DNA of 64,000 bases from Peribacillus sp. ACCC06369. Lineage in GTDB: Bacteria > Bacillota > Bacilli > Bacillales > DSM-1321. The stretch covers positions 4,960,001-5,024,000 of the forward strand of contig NZ_JAUCEN010000002.1 of the NCBI RefSeq assembly GCF_030348945.1, given 5' to 3'. The translations under genes were made by a program, and so were the position numbers. Under the pieces are notes generated by a model that had not been told where the DNA came from, made no database searches, and saw only the letters and a list, made by a program, of their open reading frames with translations. Numbering within the stretch: position 1 is the stretch's first letter; the number at the start of each line of letters is the position of its first letter. Positions 47,443 to 57,142 of the stretch are shown here, in pieces.

Positions 47443-48951
47443 TTATTCATCAATATCACTTTGGGATTTTTGAGTTTCCGCCTTCTTCCTCATCCTTAGT
47501 GGGTTTTCCGTCCGCAGAAATTGCGGGCGTTTTTTCTGCTTTGAAAAAGGGAGGCGAATCAGACTATCTTTAAAGTCATGAATCCTTAACGGGTAAAGAG
47601 GATCTAAATATGGACTGCCAAGCGAAGTCAATTTCAATAAATGACTTAAAATGAATGCACTGCATAAAGCTATTCCAAACAGTCCGTATAACTGGGCTGC
47701 AATTAGAAAAGGAAAGCGGATAAGGCGAATCGTATTACTGATTTGGTAAATCGGCACCGTAAATGAAGCCAAGGCAGCCAAAGCGACAAGCATCAACAAG
47801 ACATTACTGACAAATCCCGCTTCCACAGCAGCTGTACCGATGACTATTCCGCCAACAATACCGATGGTGGAGCCAACCTTAGCTGGCAGCCTGACCGCTG
47901 CTTCCCTGAGCAATTCGATCGTCCCTTCCAGCACGATCGCTTCCAAAATCGGCGGAAAAGGGATCACGCCCCTGGATGATATTAAGATGGGCAGCAAATC
48001 CGTTGGAATCACCTGATAATGATACGTTAAAACGGCAACATACAGAGGTGATGACAAAACGGAAAACAGCACTGCGAAAAGCCGAATCAAACGGAATGAA
48101 GTACCGAGATTCCAAATTTGAAAATAATCTTCAAATGACGAAAAGAACGAAATGATGGTATTGGGACCAACTAATACATGAGGAGATCCATCCAGCATGA
48201 TCCCTATTTTCCCTTCCGATAATACACTGGCCAGATGATCGGGCCGCTCCGTATCAATCAGTTGCGGAAACATCGAATTCCGATTATCCGTGATCATCTG
48301 GCTTACAAACGAAATATCGACGATCGTATCATATTCTATATCTTCTATTCTCTGCATGACTGTATTAATGATCTGTTGATTTACTATCCCATCTATGTAG
48401 AGAACGGCTAACCTTGTTTGCGAGATGCTCCCGACCCGAAATTCCTTGGACTGCAATTCAGGAGTGGGCAAACGGTTACGAATCAGATTAAAATTCGAAT
48501 CAATCGATTCAACAAAAGCCTCCTTGGACCCAACGACCGTATACTCCGACTCGGGTGTGGAAATTTGCCTTTTCACACTATGAACACATGGAACCAACAA
48601 ACACATTTCATCATCTTTCTTGTATTGAATCATGACCGATCCGGCCAAAACCAACCTTTGAATGTCATTTATATCAGCCGTCAATTTCATATCTTCCATC
48701 GGAATTTCGCCTTTTAATTGCTTAAGATCCTTCTTAGGTTGATTCGAAATGGCAGTCAGTACATGTTCATGGAGCTGTTGTTCACTAACCAGTGAATTGA
48801 AATAGGAGATGGTAAAGTCGTCTTCATTCGGGTATTGGAAGGTAAGAAAATCATTAGATGCTTCAAACTTTTTAAGAAGTTCCTGAAAATCCTTGGAAGA
48901 AACCTGAAAGGTTGCTGCATCCTTATCCTTCCTGTCCTTAAAAAACCTCAC
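47443..48951 (-). CDS. gerA-type: Germinant receptor A subunit
   Basis: A 502-aa GerAA/GerKA-family protein. A long N-terminal hydrophilic domain (about 1-290) is followed by four or five membrane segments, with SSRGVIPFPPILEAIVLEGTIELLREA and LPAKVGSTIGIVGGIVIG as hallmarks, and a basic C-terminal tail. It starts with GTG/ATG near 48951 behind GGGGGGTGG. First gene of an A-B-C operon; expression is expected in the forespore under sigma-G, although I could not locate a clean sigma-G promoter. Confidence 0.94.
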   Translation of the reverse strand: MRFFKDRKDKDAATFQVSSKDFQELLKKFEASNDFLTFQYPNEDDFTISYFNSLVSEQQLHEHVLTAISNQPKKDLKQLKGEIPMEDMKLTADINDIQRLVLAGSVMIQYKKDDEMCLLVPCVHSVKRQISTPESEYTVVGSKEAFVESIDSNFNLIRNRLPTPELQSKEFRVGSISQTRLAVLYIDGIVNQQIINTVMQRIEDIEYDTIVDISFVSQMITDNRNSMFPQLIDTERPDHLASVLSEGKIGIMLDGSPHVLVGPNTIISFFSSFEDYFQIWNLGTSFRLIRLFAVLFSVLSSPLYVAVLTYHYQVIPTDLLPILISSRGVIPFPPILEAIVLEGTIELLREAAVRLPAKVGSTIGIVGGIVIGTAAVEAGFVSNVLLMLVALAALASFTVPIYQISNTIRLIRFPFLIAAQLYGLFGIALCSAFILSHLLKLTSLGSPYLDPLYPLRIHDFKDSLIRLPFSKQKKRPQFLRTENPLRMRKKAETQKSQSDIDE

Positions 48952-49075
48952 TATTCCACCCCCCTATTACTTGTACTTAGTTTTTTTAGTGTAACCACCC
49001 TCTATAAAGTTAGTCATAATTCACCGATATCCTTAAAACACATTCAAAGGTGATTTTTTTCTTAAAACAGGAAAA

Positions 49076-49132
49076 GACCTATCCAAATTCCACGCCTTCA
49101 GAAAGCACGAAATCAACGGATAAGTCTTAGAG
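49076..49132 (-). terminator. Possible terminator after the YhcN-type gene
   Basis: On the minus strand, AAGACTTATCC can pair fully with GGATAGGTCTT (one G-U) across a loop of about 35 nt, followed by TTTTCC. The long loop lowers confidence. Confidence 0.45.
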
Positions 49133-49157
49133 TTTTCATTCAATTAACTATTACCAC

Positions 49158-49691
49158 TTACCTTTGGGTTGGAAAAATGCGTGTTACCATTTCACGGAAC
49201 TCGTCAGCGAATCCCGCAACGGGTTTTCCATTCTCGACATCATTCGCATACTCTTCTATTCTTTGAACAAAGTCAGGGTTCGCCGACACATAAACTTGGT
49301 CCACCGACGGATCGGCTCCCCTTACTGCATCAGCAACCCTTTCTTTAAGGTCATTCGGGATATCCTTATCCCCGCCGTCTTTTAATACTGCCCCTACATA
49401 TGCATTATTTTCAGTCACGATGACACTGGCGTTCTTCACTTCCTTCAAAGCTTCGACACGATTTGCGATATCTTCGGAAACCCTCATATCGTTTACACCA
49501 TTATCATTTTCATTATTATTATTATTATTTGTATTTTGCCTTGTATCGCTTACATTCATCGGATTATCCAAATTATCCTGATTGGTACGATTCAGGCCAA
49601 GATTTTCACTGGCATCTTCTTTATCATTAGGTGAACAACCTGTAATCACTAAAGCCATCATCGCACTTGATACCATCGCTTTATAATTCAT
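49158..49691 (-). CDS. YhcN/YlaJ family sporulation lipoprotein
   Basis: A 177-aa lipoprotein with lipobox VITGC (Cys19). An Asn-rich linker encoded by AAT-type codon repeats follows (six consecutive Asn, near residue 55), then the YhcN/YlaJ domain with VSEDIANRVEALKEV, ASVIVTENNAYVG and VYVSANPDF. It is a paralogue of YutC at 6.5-7.2 kb. The start ATG at 49691 is 9 nt after GAGGAG; the in-frame GTG at 49700 overlaps that site. It lies next to the ger operon but has its own transcript. Confidence 0.9.
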   Translation of the reverse strand: MNYKAMVSSAMMALVITGCSPNDKEDASENLGLNRTNQDNLDNPMNVSDTRQNTNNNNNNENDNGVNDMRVSEDIANRVEALKEVKNASVIVTENNAYVGAVLKDGGDKDIPNDLKERVADAVRGADPSVDQVYVSANPDFVQRIEEYANDVENGKPVAGFADEFREMVTRIFPTQR

Positions 49692-49745
49692 TTTCTTCAC
49701 TCCTCTAAAATAATTTAATATTAATATTTGCGAGGAGACGATAAA

Positions 49746-49847
49746 TTATTCAGAAGAAGTGACCTTCAAGCCGATAGTTCCAACCAAAATAAAACCGACG
49801 AATACCAAACGCATCGCTAGGCTAATGGCCAAGGCTGTTTCTTTTCC
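49746..49847 (-). pseudogene. C-terminal remnant of an SMR-type efflux gene
   Basis: The minus strand encodes KETALAISLAMRLVFVGFIL followed by VGTIGLKVTSSE and a stop. This matches the fourth transmembrane helix and the GLKLTS-like end of small multidrug resistance (EmrE/SugE/YkkCD) proteins. No upstream continuation in any frame gives the rest of an SMR protein, so it is a leftover of a deleted gene. It marks the edge of the accessory block. Confidence 0.55.
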
Positions 49848-49914
49848 CTAAACAAAGCTCTATGAAACATTATTGTGAAACAAGATTATTCGGGTGGTGA
49901 CAGTGGCACTCTCT

Positions 49915-50775
49915 TTAAAAAGCTTTACCTGAAGAACCAAATAAGCGTATTTTGCCAATAACAGTTTCTTTCACCGCTTCACGACCAAGACTTACATATT
50001 TGCTAGCATCGTATACTTCAGAATCTTGATTTAATATGTCTCTAACAGTTTTTGTAAACGCAAGATGATTATCTGCATTCACATTAATTTTTGCAGTTCC
50101 TAACGAAATTGATTTTTTTATTTGTTCAGTAGGAAGGCCTGAAGCACCGTGTAAAACTAAGGGTATACCAATTGTTTGACTAATCTCTTTCATTTCTTCA
50201 AAACCTAGTTTTGGTTCTCCTTTGTAAGGGCCATGAACAGATCCAAGTGCTGGAGCTTAAAGGTCAATACCAGTGAGTTTAACTAACATCTCACAATCCT
50301 TTGGATCTGCATAGATAGAACCTTCTGAGACTACATCATCTTCTTTCCCACCTATACTTCCTACCTCAGCTTCAACCGATACTCCACGTTCATGAGCGTA
50401 TTCAACTACCTGCTCGGTTAACTTCACATTTTCTGCAAATGGTAAACGGGATGCGTCTATCATAACCGAAGTAAACCCAGCATCAATGGCAGCTTTACAA
50501 TTTTCTACACTAGAACCGTGGTCCAAGTGGAGTGCTACTGGAACAGTTATATTCATTTCATTCATAAGTGCTTTTACCATTGCTACAGCTACGGAACAAC
50601 CACCTAAATAACGAACTGCTCCTTCCGTTACCCCCAGAATGACGGGTGATTTTTCTTCTTCAGCACCTCCTAAAACAGCTTGCGCCCATTCAAGGTTATG
50701 TATGTCGAAATGTCCTACTGCATAACCTTCCTTTAAAGCCTTGATTAGCATTTCTTTCACTGTAACTAATTCCAT
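49915..50775 (-). pseudogene. Class II aldolase gene with an in-frame stop
   Basis: The whole reading frame from ATG 50775 (behind GAGGTG) to 49915 would give a class II (zinc) fructose-bisphosphate/ketose-bisphosphate aldolase of 286 aa. The first part has [19 protein letters not shown] and [14 protein letters not shown] at 50257-50259 stops it after 172 residues, and the same frame continues at once as [25 protein letters not shown] and INVNAD. The truncated product lacks the zinc-binding His of VHG and LHGASG. There is no frameshift, so a point nonsense change, readthrough or a sequencing error is possible. Confidence 0.88.
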
Positions 50776-50950
50776 TTTTTCACCTCAATTAAGTGAATGT
50801 TTGCTTTTAGAGGTTCATATGAATAAACTTCAGCATCAATGTATTTTTATTTGACATAACATACAGAACAACTAATAACCAGACTTAATATTAATTTAAT
50901 AACTACCAAAAAAACCACATTCTACTACTATACCTTGTTTCTATTCATTC

Positions 50951-51460
50951 TTAATTCAGCTTAGCTAAAATTTCTCTAATAAAAGCTGGCTCATCATTCG
51001 GAGTCCTTGAAGTAATTATGTGTTGACTTACGACAACTTCTTCATCAAGGTATTTTGCTCCACTATTTATTACGTCATCACGAATACCTTTATAACAGGT
51101 AATTTCTTTACCGTTAAGGATATCCGCACTTATCATGACTTGTGGGCCGTGACAGATTCCAGCTATCACTTTCGATTTGTTATGCAGACCCTTAACGAAA
51201 TCAACTGTATCCTGATTAACTCTTAATTCTTCTGGTGCACTGCCACCAGGTATTATAACAGCATCAAAGTCATTTGCGTCAGCTTCACCAGCTGCTAATT
51301 CAGTTTGATAAGAGACTGTATTTTTCTTCCCTTTGCATACAACACCTCTTGCATTACCGATAATTACAGTTTCATGACCCGCTTTCTTAATTTCTTCATA
51401 AGGGTTTTTCATTTCGGAATCCTCGAAATCTGATGCTAGTAGAAAAGCTACTTTTGCCAT
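50951..51460 (-). CDS. DJ-1/PfpI family protein
   Basis: A 169-aa protein of the PfpI/YraA-like group. The nucleophile elbow is AGICHGPQ, with Cys near residue 102 followed by His, and the acidic partner is in FEDSEMKNP. VIIPGGSAPEELR is typical. Members act as glyoxalase III, deglycase-like or stress hydrolases; true protease activity is rare. ATG 51460 follows GGAGGTT at 8 nt. It sits between the broken aldolase and the lsr operon but is separated from lsrF by a terminator. Confidence 0.9.
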   Translation of the reverse strand: MAKVAFLLASDFEDSEMKNPYEEIKKAGHETVIIGNARGVVCKGKKNTVSYQTELAAGEADANDFDAVIIPGGSAPEELRVNQDTVDFVKGLHNKSKVIAGICHGPQVMISADILNGKEITCYKGIRDDVINSGAKYLDEEVVVSQHIITSRTPNDEPAFIREILAKLN

Positions 51461-51496
51461 TTTCATAACCTCCAAGAGATAAAATTTTCAGAAAAG

Positions 51497-51530
51497 AAAG
51501 CCTCTACCCTATATATATAGTAGAAGCTTA
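51497..51530 (-). terminator. Terminator of the lsrACDBF operon
   Basis: AAGCTTCTAC pairs with GTAGAGGCTT (one G-U) around an AT-rich loop, followed on the minus strand by TCTTTTC. It lies about 50 bp after the lsrF stop. Confidence 0.8.
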
Positions 51531-51577
51531 ATATGAACCTTTAGACTGAACTCTCTTTTTATAAATAAACTTCCGCG

Positions 51578-52459
51578 CTAAACATTCGTTAGATGTAGGA
51601 AAAATTCATAAGCCTCATTATCTGAGTATCCTTCATGCACGACTTTAGCAACAGCTTGAATCATTTCTTCTGGATACGCAGATTGGAAAATATTTCTTCC
51701 CATATCAACTCCTGCAGCGCCACCTTGAATGGAGTTATATGCTAAAGCTAGTGCATCTTTCTCATGAATTTTTTTACCACCAGCAACTACTAGTGGTACT
51801 GGACAAGCTGCGGCTACTTTTTCAAAATCATCACAATAATATGTTTTAACAATTTGAACTCCAAATTCAGCTAGCATTCTTGTAGCCAACAAGAAAAATT
51901 GAGGAGTCCGTTCCATTTCCTTTCCTACAGCTACAACACCCATTGTAGGAATAGAATATTTTGAACCTAGGTTAATCGCTTTATTTAATTCTTCAATTGT
52001 TTCTTTTTGTCCATCAGCACCAATAAAAGTTTGAATAGCTATTGCGCTTGCATTCATCTTAATTGCATCATCTATATCTACAACCATCGATTCGTGACTT
52101 AAATCATCTTGCAAAATGCTCGAACCTGATGATGCTCTTAATGCAATTGACTTATTAAATGTCGGTGGTACACTACTTCTAATTGCACCTCTAGTTCCCA
52201 TCAGACAATCAGCATAATTGGCTAACTTAGGAATTAGAATATCTAATCTTTCTAGCCCAGATGCTGGTCCCATGAAGTAACCATGATCAAATGCCAGCAT
52301 TACTGTTTTCCCAGTTACTGGGTTGAAAATTCTTGATAATCTATCCTTCATTCCCCAATCATAATTAGCAGCACCCTTTACATGAAAATTACCATTATTG
52401 GCAAATGCTATCTTCTCTGAAAAGTCTTTCGCCGCTTTGTTTCCTATATTATCCGCCAT
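51578..52459 (-). CDS. lsrF: AI-2 degradation thiolase LsrF
   Basis: In the known pathway LsrF transfers an acetyl group from 3-hydroxy-2,4-pentadione 5-phosphate to CoA, the last step of phospho-AI-2 degradation. The 293-aa protein has the class I aldolase-like barrel: LAFDHGYFMGP, CLMGTRGAIRSS, VKTYYCDDF with the Schiff-base lysine region, and VVAGGKKIHEKDAL. GGAAGVDMGRNIFQS is a phosphate-binding loop. It lies last in lsrA-C-D-B-F, 39 bp after lsrB. Confidence 0.93.
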   Translation of the reverse strand: MADNIGNKAAKDFSEKIAFANNGNFHVKGAANYDWGMKDRLSRIFNPVTGKTVMLAFDHGYFMGPASGLERLDILIPKLANYADCLMGTRGAIRSSVPPTFNKSIALRASSGSSILQDDLSHESMVVDIDDAIKMNASAIAIQTFIGADGQKETIEELNKAINLGSKYSIPTMGVVAVGKEMERTPQFFLLATRMLAEFGVQIVKTYYCDDFEKVAAACPVPLVVAGGKKIHEKDALALAYNSIQGGAAGVDMGRNIFQSAYPEEMIQAVAKVVHEGYSDNEAYEFFLHLTNV

Positions 52460-52498
52460 TCTGATCTTCCTTTCTTTACTATATTCTAATAATAATTA

Positions 52499-53581
52499 TT
52501 AAAAATCGTAGTCGTTTGTATTTTCTTTTGTGAATACTATTCTTTCAGGCAATATGATGATACCAGAGTCTTCTGCTTCGTAATCATAGCCTTGAACTGT
52601 GTTAGGCTCTACTTTTACTTTTCCAAGCTCAGGGGCATCAATAGTACCTCCAACTTTTAATTCATTTCCTTGTGCTAAATGATACGCAATGTAAACGGCA
52701 AGTGCACCTTGATCTTTAACATCCCATAAACCATGATTTTCAATTGTTTCATTTTCAATATATTGTCTCATTGAATTAGGAGAAGCAAATCCAGTAATAA
52801 CCACATCTTCCTTGTTTAAACCTTTATTTTGTGCTGCTTGCGCCATAGCAGGAAGAGCAGTTGAATCAGGACAGATGATTACATCAATATCAGGATAGGT
52901 ATCTAAGATACTTTCTCCCTTTTGTAGAGATAACTGTTCGTTTCCTTCTCCGAATTGTTTTGTTACAATTTCCCAATTTGGATATTTTTCAGCAATATAC
53001 TTTTCAGCATAATCAACCCATGAATTTTGGTCTGGAACAGTTGGACTTGAGTAGAACCAAGCAACTTGTTGTGGCTCATCAGGATTTTCAAGTTGTTCTG
53101 CAGCCATGTCAACAAGCATAGCACCCAAAATGTCAGGTGTTCCTTGATTTATATAGGCTGATCTATATTTTGGATCAACATCTGAATCCCACGTGACAAC
53201 TTTAATTCCAGCATCTAATGCTTTTTGTAATGCTTGATTTAATCCATCTGAAGAAACAGACGAAATAGCTATTGCATCAGCACCACTATTAACAGCACTA
53301 TTAATAATTTGCACTTGATTTGCAACTGTTCCTTCAGGGGCACCATCATACTTAACATTAAAACCAATTTTTTCAGCCATTTCCTGTGCACCGTCATTCC
53401 CAGATTCAAAGAAAGCATTCCCTGTCATTTTTGGGATAAAGACTACTTCAATATCACTCGCATCTTTTTCTCCCTTTTCTCCATCAGTACTGCTTCCAGC
53501 ATCCTCGCTATTACAGGCTGCTAATAACATTGTTGAAATTGCCAGACCAGTGCATACTTTGAAAAATTTTGATTTACGCAT
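52499..53581 (-). CDS. lsrB: AI-2 binding lipoprotein LsrB
   Basis: A 360-aa substrate-binding lipoprotein (lipobox LLAAC, Cys23). Residues equivalent to the AI-2 contacts of Salmonella LsrB seem present: Lys in FIPKMTGNAFF, Asp in VTWDSDVDP, the Asp-Gln pair in TVPDQNSWV, and Pro/Ala in CPDSTALPAMAQ. This argues for true AI-2 binding rather than ribose. Start ATG 53581 follows AGAGAGGT. It is encoded 13 bp after lsrD. Confidence 0.93.
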   Translation of the reverse strand: MRKSKFFKVCTGLAISTMLLAACNSEDAGSSTDGEKGEKDASDIEVVFIPKMTGNAFFESGNDGAQEMAEKIGFNVKYDGAPEGTVANQVQIINSAVNSGADAIAISSVSSDGLNQALQKALDAGIKVVTWDSDVDPKYRSAYINQGTPDILGAMLVDMAAEQLENPDEPQQVAWFYSSPTVPDQNSWVDYAEKYIAEKYPNWEIVTKQFGEGNEQLSLQKGESILDTYPDIDVIICPDSTALPAMAQAAQNKGLNKEDVVITGFASPNSMRQYIENETIENHGLWDVKDQGALAVYIAYHLAQGNELKVGGTIDAPELGKVKVEPNTVQGYDYEAEDSGIIILPERIVFTKENTNDYDF

Positions 53582-53594
53582 TCAGATTACCTCT

Positions 53595-54578
53595 CTATCT
53601 TTCTAAATTTAGTAACCTTCTAACATTCAACTTAAATTTTTGACCTCCCATAAATGCTACTGAAATAATCAAGAGCATCCCTGTTGCTAGTCCTATATAT
53701 TGTGTTTGGACCCCTCCCATTTGCAATCCTAGTTTTAAGAAACCAATAATTATACTTGCAAGAGCAGTCCCGACAACACCCCCTTTACCACCTGTTATTA
53801 ATGTTCCTCCTAATACAACAGCAGTTAAGATTGGCATTAAATATTCAGCGCCAAAATCTGCTCTAGAACTACCCAAATATGAAGTTAAAATAATCCCTGC
53901 TATTCCTGCACTTAGCCCTGATAATACATATGTACTAGTAATTATTTTCCTCGTATTGATTCCAGAGTACTCTGCAGAATTTTGGTTAATTCCAGTTAAA
54001 TAAATGTATCTTCCATATCGCGTCCAATGAAGTAGCACGTAAGCAATTAGCAGCATGACAACAAAAATGATAACTGAATGTGGGACGCCCCATAATTCCC
54101 CATTTGCTAGGTTGATAAACCCTTGTGAAAATCCGGAAATCCCTTCATAAGTACTTGCTCCAGACATTCCAACCAAAACTAAAGCAATACCGCTATATAA
54201 AAGCATCCCGCCAAGCGTTATGACCATCGCTTGAACCCTTGCATAAGCAATTAGAACGCCATTCAGTAAACCACATAATCCACCAGCTAATACTGCAAGA
54301 AGAGCTGCACCCCACATATTCATTCCGTAAACTTGAGACAGAAGACCCGTTACCACAGATGTTAATCCGATAATGGATCCACCAGATATATCGATACCTC
54401 CAGTAATGATGACAAAAGTAACGAAGAAGGCAATGATTGCGATCCCTACAAAATCGTTAAAGCTATATAATAGAATTTTTATATTCCAAAATCTCGGGTT
54501 AATCAGACCAAAGATCATGATTTCTGCAAGTAAAGTAGTTAATAAGACTAAGTTCCATTTGGGTATTTTTTTTAACAT
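53595..54578 (-). CDS. lsrD: AI-2 ABC transporter permease LsrD
   Basis: A 327-aa RbsC-type permease with nine or ten hydrophobic segments. GGIDISGGSIIGLTSVVTG and VVLGGTLITGGKGGVVGT are the family motifs. It pairs with LsrC in the membrane. Its ribosome site GGAGGTG lies inside the last codons of lsrC, so translation is coupled. Confidence 0.92.
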   Translation of the reverse strand: MLKKIPKWNLVLLTTLLAEIMIFGLINPRFWNIKILLYSFNDFVGIAIIAFFVTFVIITGGIDISGGSIIGLTSVVTGLLSQVYGMNMWGAALLAVLAGGLCGLLNGVLIAYARVQAMVITLGGMLLYSGIALVLVGMSGASTYEGISGFSQGFINLANGELWGVPHSVIIFVVMLLIAYVLLHWTRYGRYIYLTGINQNSAEYSGINTRKIITSTYVLSGLSAGIAGIILTSYLGSSRADFGAEYLMPILTAVVLGGTLITGGKGGVVGTALASIIIGFLKLGLQMGGVQTQYIGLATGMLLIISVAFMGGQKFKLNVRRLLNLER

Positions 54579-54585
54579 CCTAATC

Positions 54586-55587
54586 TCACACCTCCTCCTT
54601 GTAGTTTAGAATCCTTGCATTTAATCTAACCTTTCTTGTTCTATTGTTAGCTCGGCGTGCAATTAGGACATCAGCAACAACAATGATAATTAATAAAGAA
54701 CCTGAAATAGCGGAATTCCAGAATGCAGGGACCTTCAAGAATACTAAAGCAGAGTTGATGGAACTCATGATAATCGCTCCAATTGATGCCCCTATAACGG
54801 ACCCAATACCTCCGCTTAAGGATACTCCCCCAAGAACTGCTGCAGCGATTACAATCATTTCGATCCCCAATCCAGCAGTCGTTGAAATAAAGCCAATTTG
54901 GCTGGCAAATATTAGCCCAGCAATGGAAGCTGAAACACCGGAAATGACAAAAGCAATAACTTTGTATCGGTTAACAGGTATTCCAATTAATACGGCACCA
55001 TCCTCATTATCACCAATCGCAGCGAAGTACCTTCCTTTTTTACTATTAGATAAGTAAAAGTGAACGAGAATAACTGCTAAAATGATAATGATCGTTAATA
55101 TATTTATTCCGAACACATTCATCTGTGATATGTGTTTGAAGCTGTCTGGAAGATTCTCAACCCACTTTCCATTTGTAAAAATCACTTGGGTTACCCTGAC
55201 AATTTCAAGCATACCAAGGGTCATAATAAATGAAGAGATTTTTAATTTAGTCACTCCTAATCCATTGATTAATCCAATAACAGCACCTATTGTGATCGCT
55301 ATTATTACAGCCAGGAAAATACTCCCGCCATCTCTAAGAATAACTCCACTAACTGAAGCACTTAGACCTAATACTGCACCGATAGAGATATCGATATCGC
55401 CAGTCAATAAAACAAATGTCATCCCTACTGCAAGCACGATATAAAGCAAACTATTCTTTGCCGCATTGTGTATGTTTCCTGAAGAAATAAAATCAGAGTT
55501 AACTAAACCTACAATCGCAAACAGCAAAACTAAGAATACTAGCTTTCTAAATTCTCGATGCTTTGTCATACTTTTGACTTTAGACAT
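54586..55587 (-). CDS. lsrC: AI-2 ABC transporter permease LsrC
   Basis: A 333-aa RbsC-type permease with LTGDIDISIGAVLGLSASVSG and LGGVSLSGGIGSVIGA as signatures. The start ATG at 55587 has AAAGGAAG upstream and overlaps the lsrA stop region by 8 nt; the open frame to 55614 lies within lsrA. Order A-C-D-B is the same as in enteric lsr operons. Confidence 0.92.
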   Translation of the reverse strand: MSKVKSMTKHREFRKLVFLVLLFAIVGLVNSDFISSGNIHNAAKNSLLYIVLAVGMTFVLLTGDIDISIGAVLGLSASVSGVILRDGGSIFLAVIIAITIGAVIGLINGLGVTKLKISSFIMTLGMLEIVRVTQVIFTNGKWVENLPDSFKHISQMNVFGINILTIIIILAVILVHFYLSNSKKGRYFAAIGDNEDGAVLIGIPVNRYKVIAFVISGVSASIAGLIFASQIGFISTTAGLGIEMIVIAAAVLGGVSLSGGIGSVIGASIGAIIMSSINSALVFLKVPAFWNSAISGSLLIIIVVADVLIARRANNRTRKVRLNARILNYKEEV

Positions 55588-57082
55588 GTCTTTCACTTCC
55601 TTTATAAGTGCCAAAAGCCGCGCTCATCACATTAGTTGCATTTATCTCATCAAATCCTAAACAAACATTACAGGTTCCCCGATAAATGGCATATATTCGG
55701 TCACTAATTCTTTCAATTTCCTCCAAATCTGATGAAATGAGTAATATGGAGTATCCCTGTTCTTTTAATTGAGTAATGATGGAATAAATATCACTTCTGG
55801 CAGCTGCGTCAATTCCTCTTGTTGGTTCATCCATGATGATGATTTGTGGATTTGTTGATAAAATTCTTGCTATAACAACCTTTTGCTGATTTCCTCCAGA
55901 TAAGGATTTAACCTCATCATCCTGGCTGCTGATTTTAATACTCAATTTGTTAACATACTCATCCGTGATATCTTTTTCAAATTTTTTATCAATGAAAAAT
56001 CGGCGTTTTTTTATTACTTGTGCTGTAACATTACTACTTATAGAACTTATAGAAAAAATCCCGTTCAAAAATCTGTCTTCAGGTATATAAGCTAAACCGC
56101 TTTCAATTGTTTCACTAGCAGAGAAATCTGTGATATCTTTTCCATTCAAGTAGATTTTTCCGCTTTGGACTTTATTCATTCCATAAATGGCCTCTGCAAT
56201 CTCTGTTCTTCCAGCTCCAACAAGACCAGCTAAACCAACTACTTCTCCCTTATATACATCAAAGCTAATATCTTTGAAGCCGTCTCCACCTAATTTTTGT
56301 ACCTTAAGAACGGGTTCTTCTTTACGATCCAAAAATTCCTTTTTAAATGTTTCGTTTCCACTCCGTTCGCTATCCAAAGGTAATAATCCCTTGATTAACA
56401 TTTCCTTTGTAAAATCATTTATCTTTCCTTTAAGAGTTACTTTTCCATCTCGCAATATAACAGCATGTGTTGAAATTTGAAAAACTTCATCTAATCTATG
56501 AGTTATATAAAATATTCCTATACCAGAGGATTTTAATTGTTCGATTAACTTAAACAAAGACTCCGTTTCAGCAAACGTTAATGAAGAAGTTGGTTCATCC
56601 AATATGAGAACCTTCGCATCTCTTAGGAGTCCCTTAATAATCTCCACTTGTTGCTGCTCTGCTATTGATAAGGAAATGGCAAATCTATTTAAATCTAGAT
56701 TCCAACCTAATTGTTCAATTAACCTTCTTGCTCGCTCTCTTACTTCAACTTTATTCTTACTAAATCCAATCGTTAGATTTTGCTCGACAGTCATATTTGG
56801 AAATAGCAACGGTTCTTGTGGAACCAAATAAATTCCTTTACTATGGGCGATCGAAGGATTAAAATGAACGACCTTTTCCCCATTAATTTCTATACTTCCT
56901 TCATCCGCTTTATAAACTCCCGTAAGGATCTTCATCAATGTACTCTTTCCAGCTCCATTACCACCTATAATCGAAATCACTTCTGACTCGCTGATTTCTA
57001 GAGAAACACCCTTTAACACTTTATTTTGATTAAATGACTTCTGGATATTTTCAAATTTCACTAGCTGTCTTAATACTTCCAT
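55580..57082 (-). CDS. lsrA: AI-2 ABC transporter ATP-binding protein LsrA
   Basis: A 500-aa protein with two fused ABC ATPase domains, as in RbsA/LsrA. Domain 1: Walker A GGNGAGKST, signature LSIAEQQQVEI and Walker B VLILDEPTSSL. Domain 2: degenerate Walker A GLVGAGRTE, signature LSGGNQQKVVIA and Walker B IIIMDEPTRGID. ATG 57082 is 8 nt after GGAGGG. First gene of the leftward lsr operon, opposite lsrR. Confidence 0.93.
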   Translation of the reverse strand: MEVLRQLVKFENIQKSFNQNKVLKGVSLEISESEVISIIGGNGAGKSTLMKILTGVYKADEGSIEINGEKVVHFNPSIAHSKGIYLVPQEPLLFPNMTVEQNLTIGFSKNKVEVRERARRLIEQLGWNLDLNRFAISLSIAEQQQVEIIKGLLRDAKVLILDEPTSSLTFAETESLFKLIEQLKSSGIGIFYITHRLDEVFQISTHAVILRDGKVTLKGKINDFTKEMLIKGLLPLDSERSGNETFKKEFLDRKEEPVLKVQKLGGDGFKDISFDVYKGEVVGLAGLVGAGRTEIAEAIYGMNKVQSGKIYLNGKDITDFSASETIESGLAYIPEDRFLNGIFSISSISSNVTAQVIKKRRFFIDKKFEKDITDEYVNKLSIKISSQDDEVKSLSGGNQQKVVIARILSTNPQIIIMDEPTRGIDAAARSDIYSIITQLKEQGYSILLISSDLEEIERISDRIYAIYRGTCNVCLGFDEINATNVMSAAFGTYKGSERHV

Positions 57083-57142
57083 AAAAGACCCTCCATACTT
57101 TCTCAAAATATGTCTATGTATGTAGTTTAAACAACTCTGATT

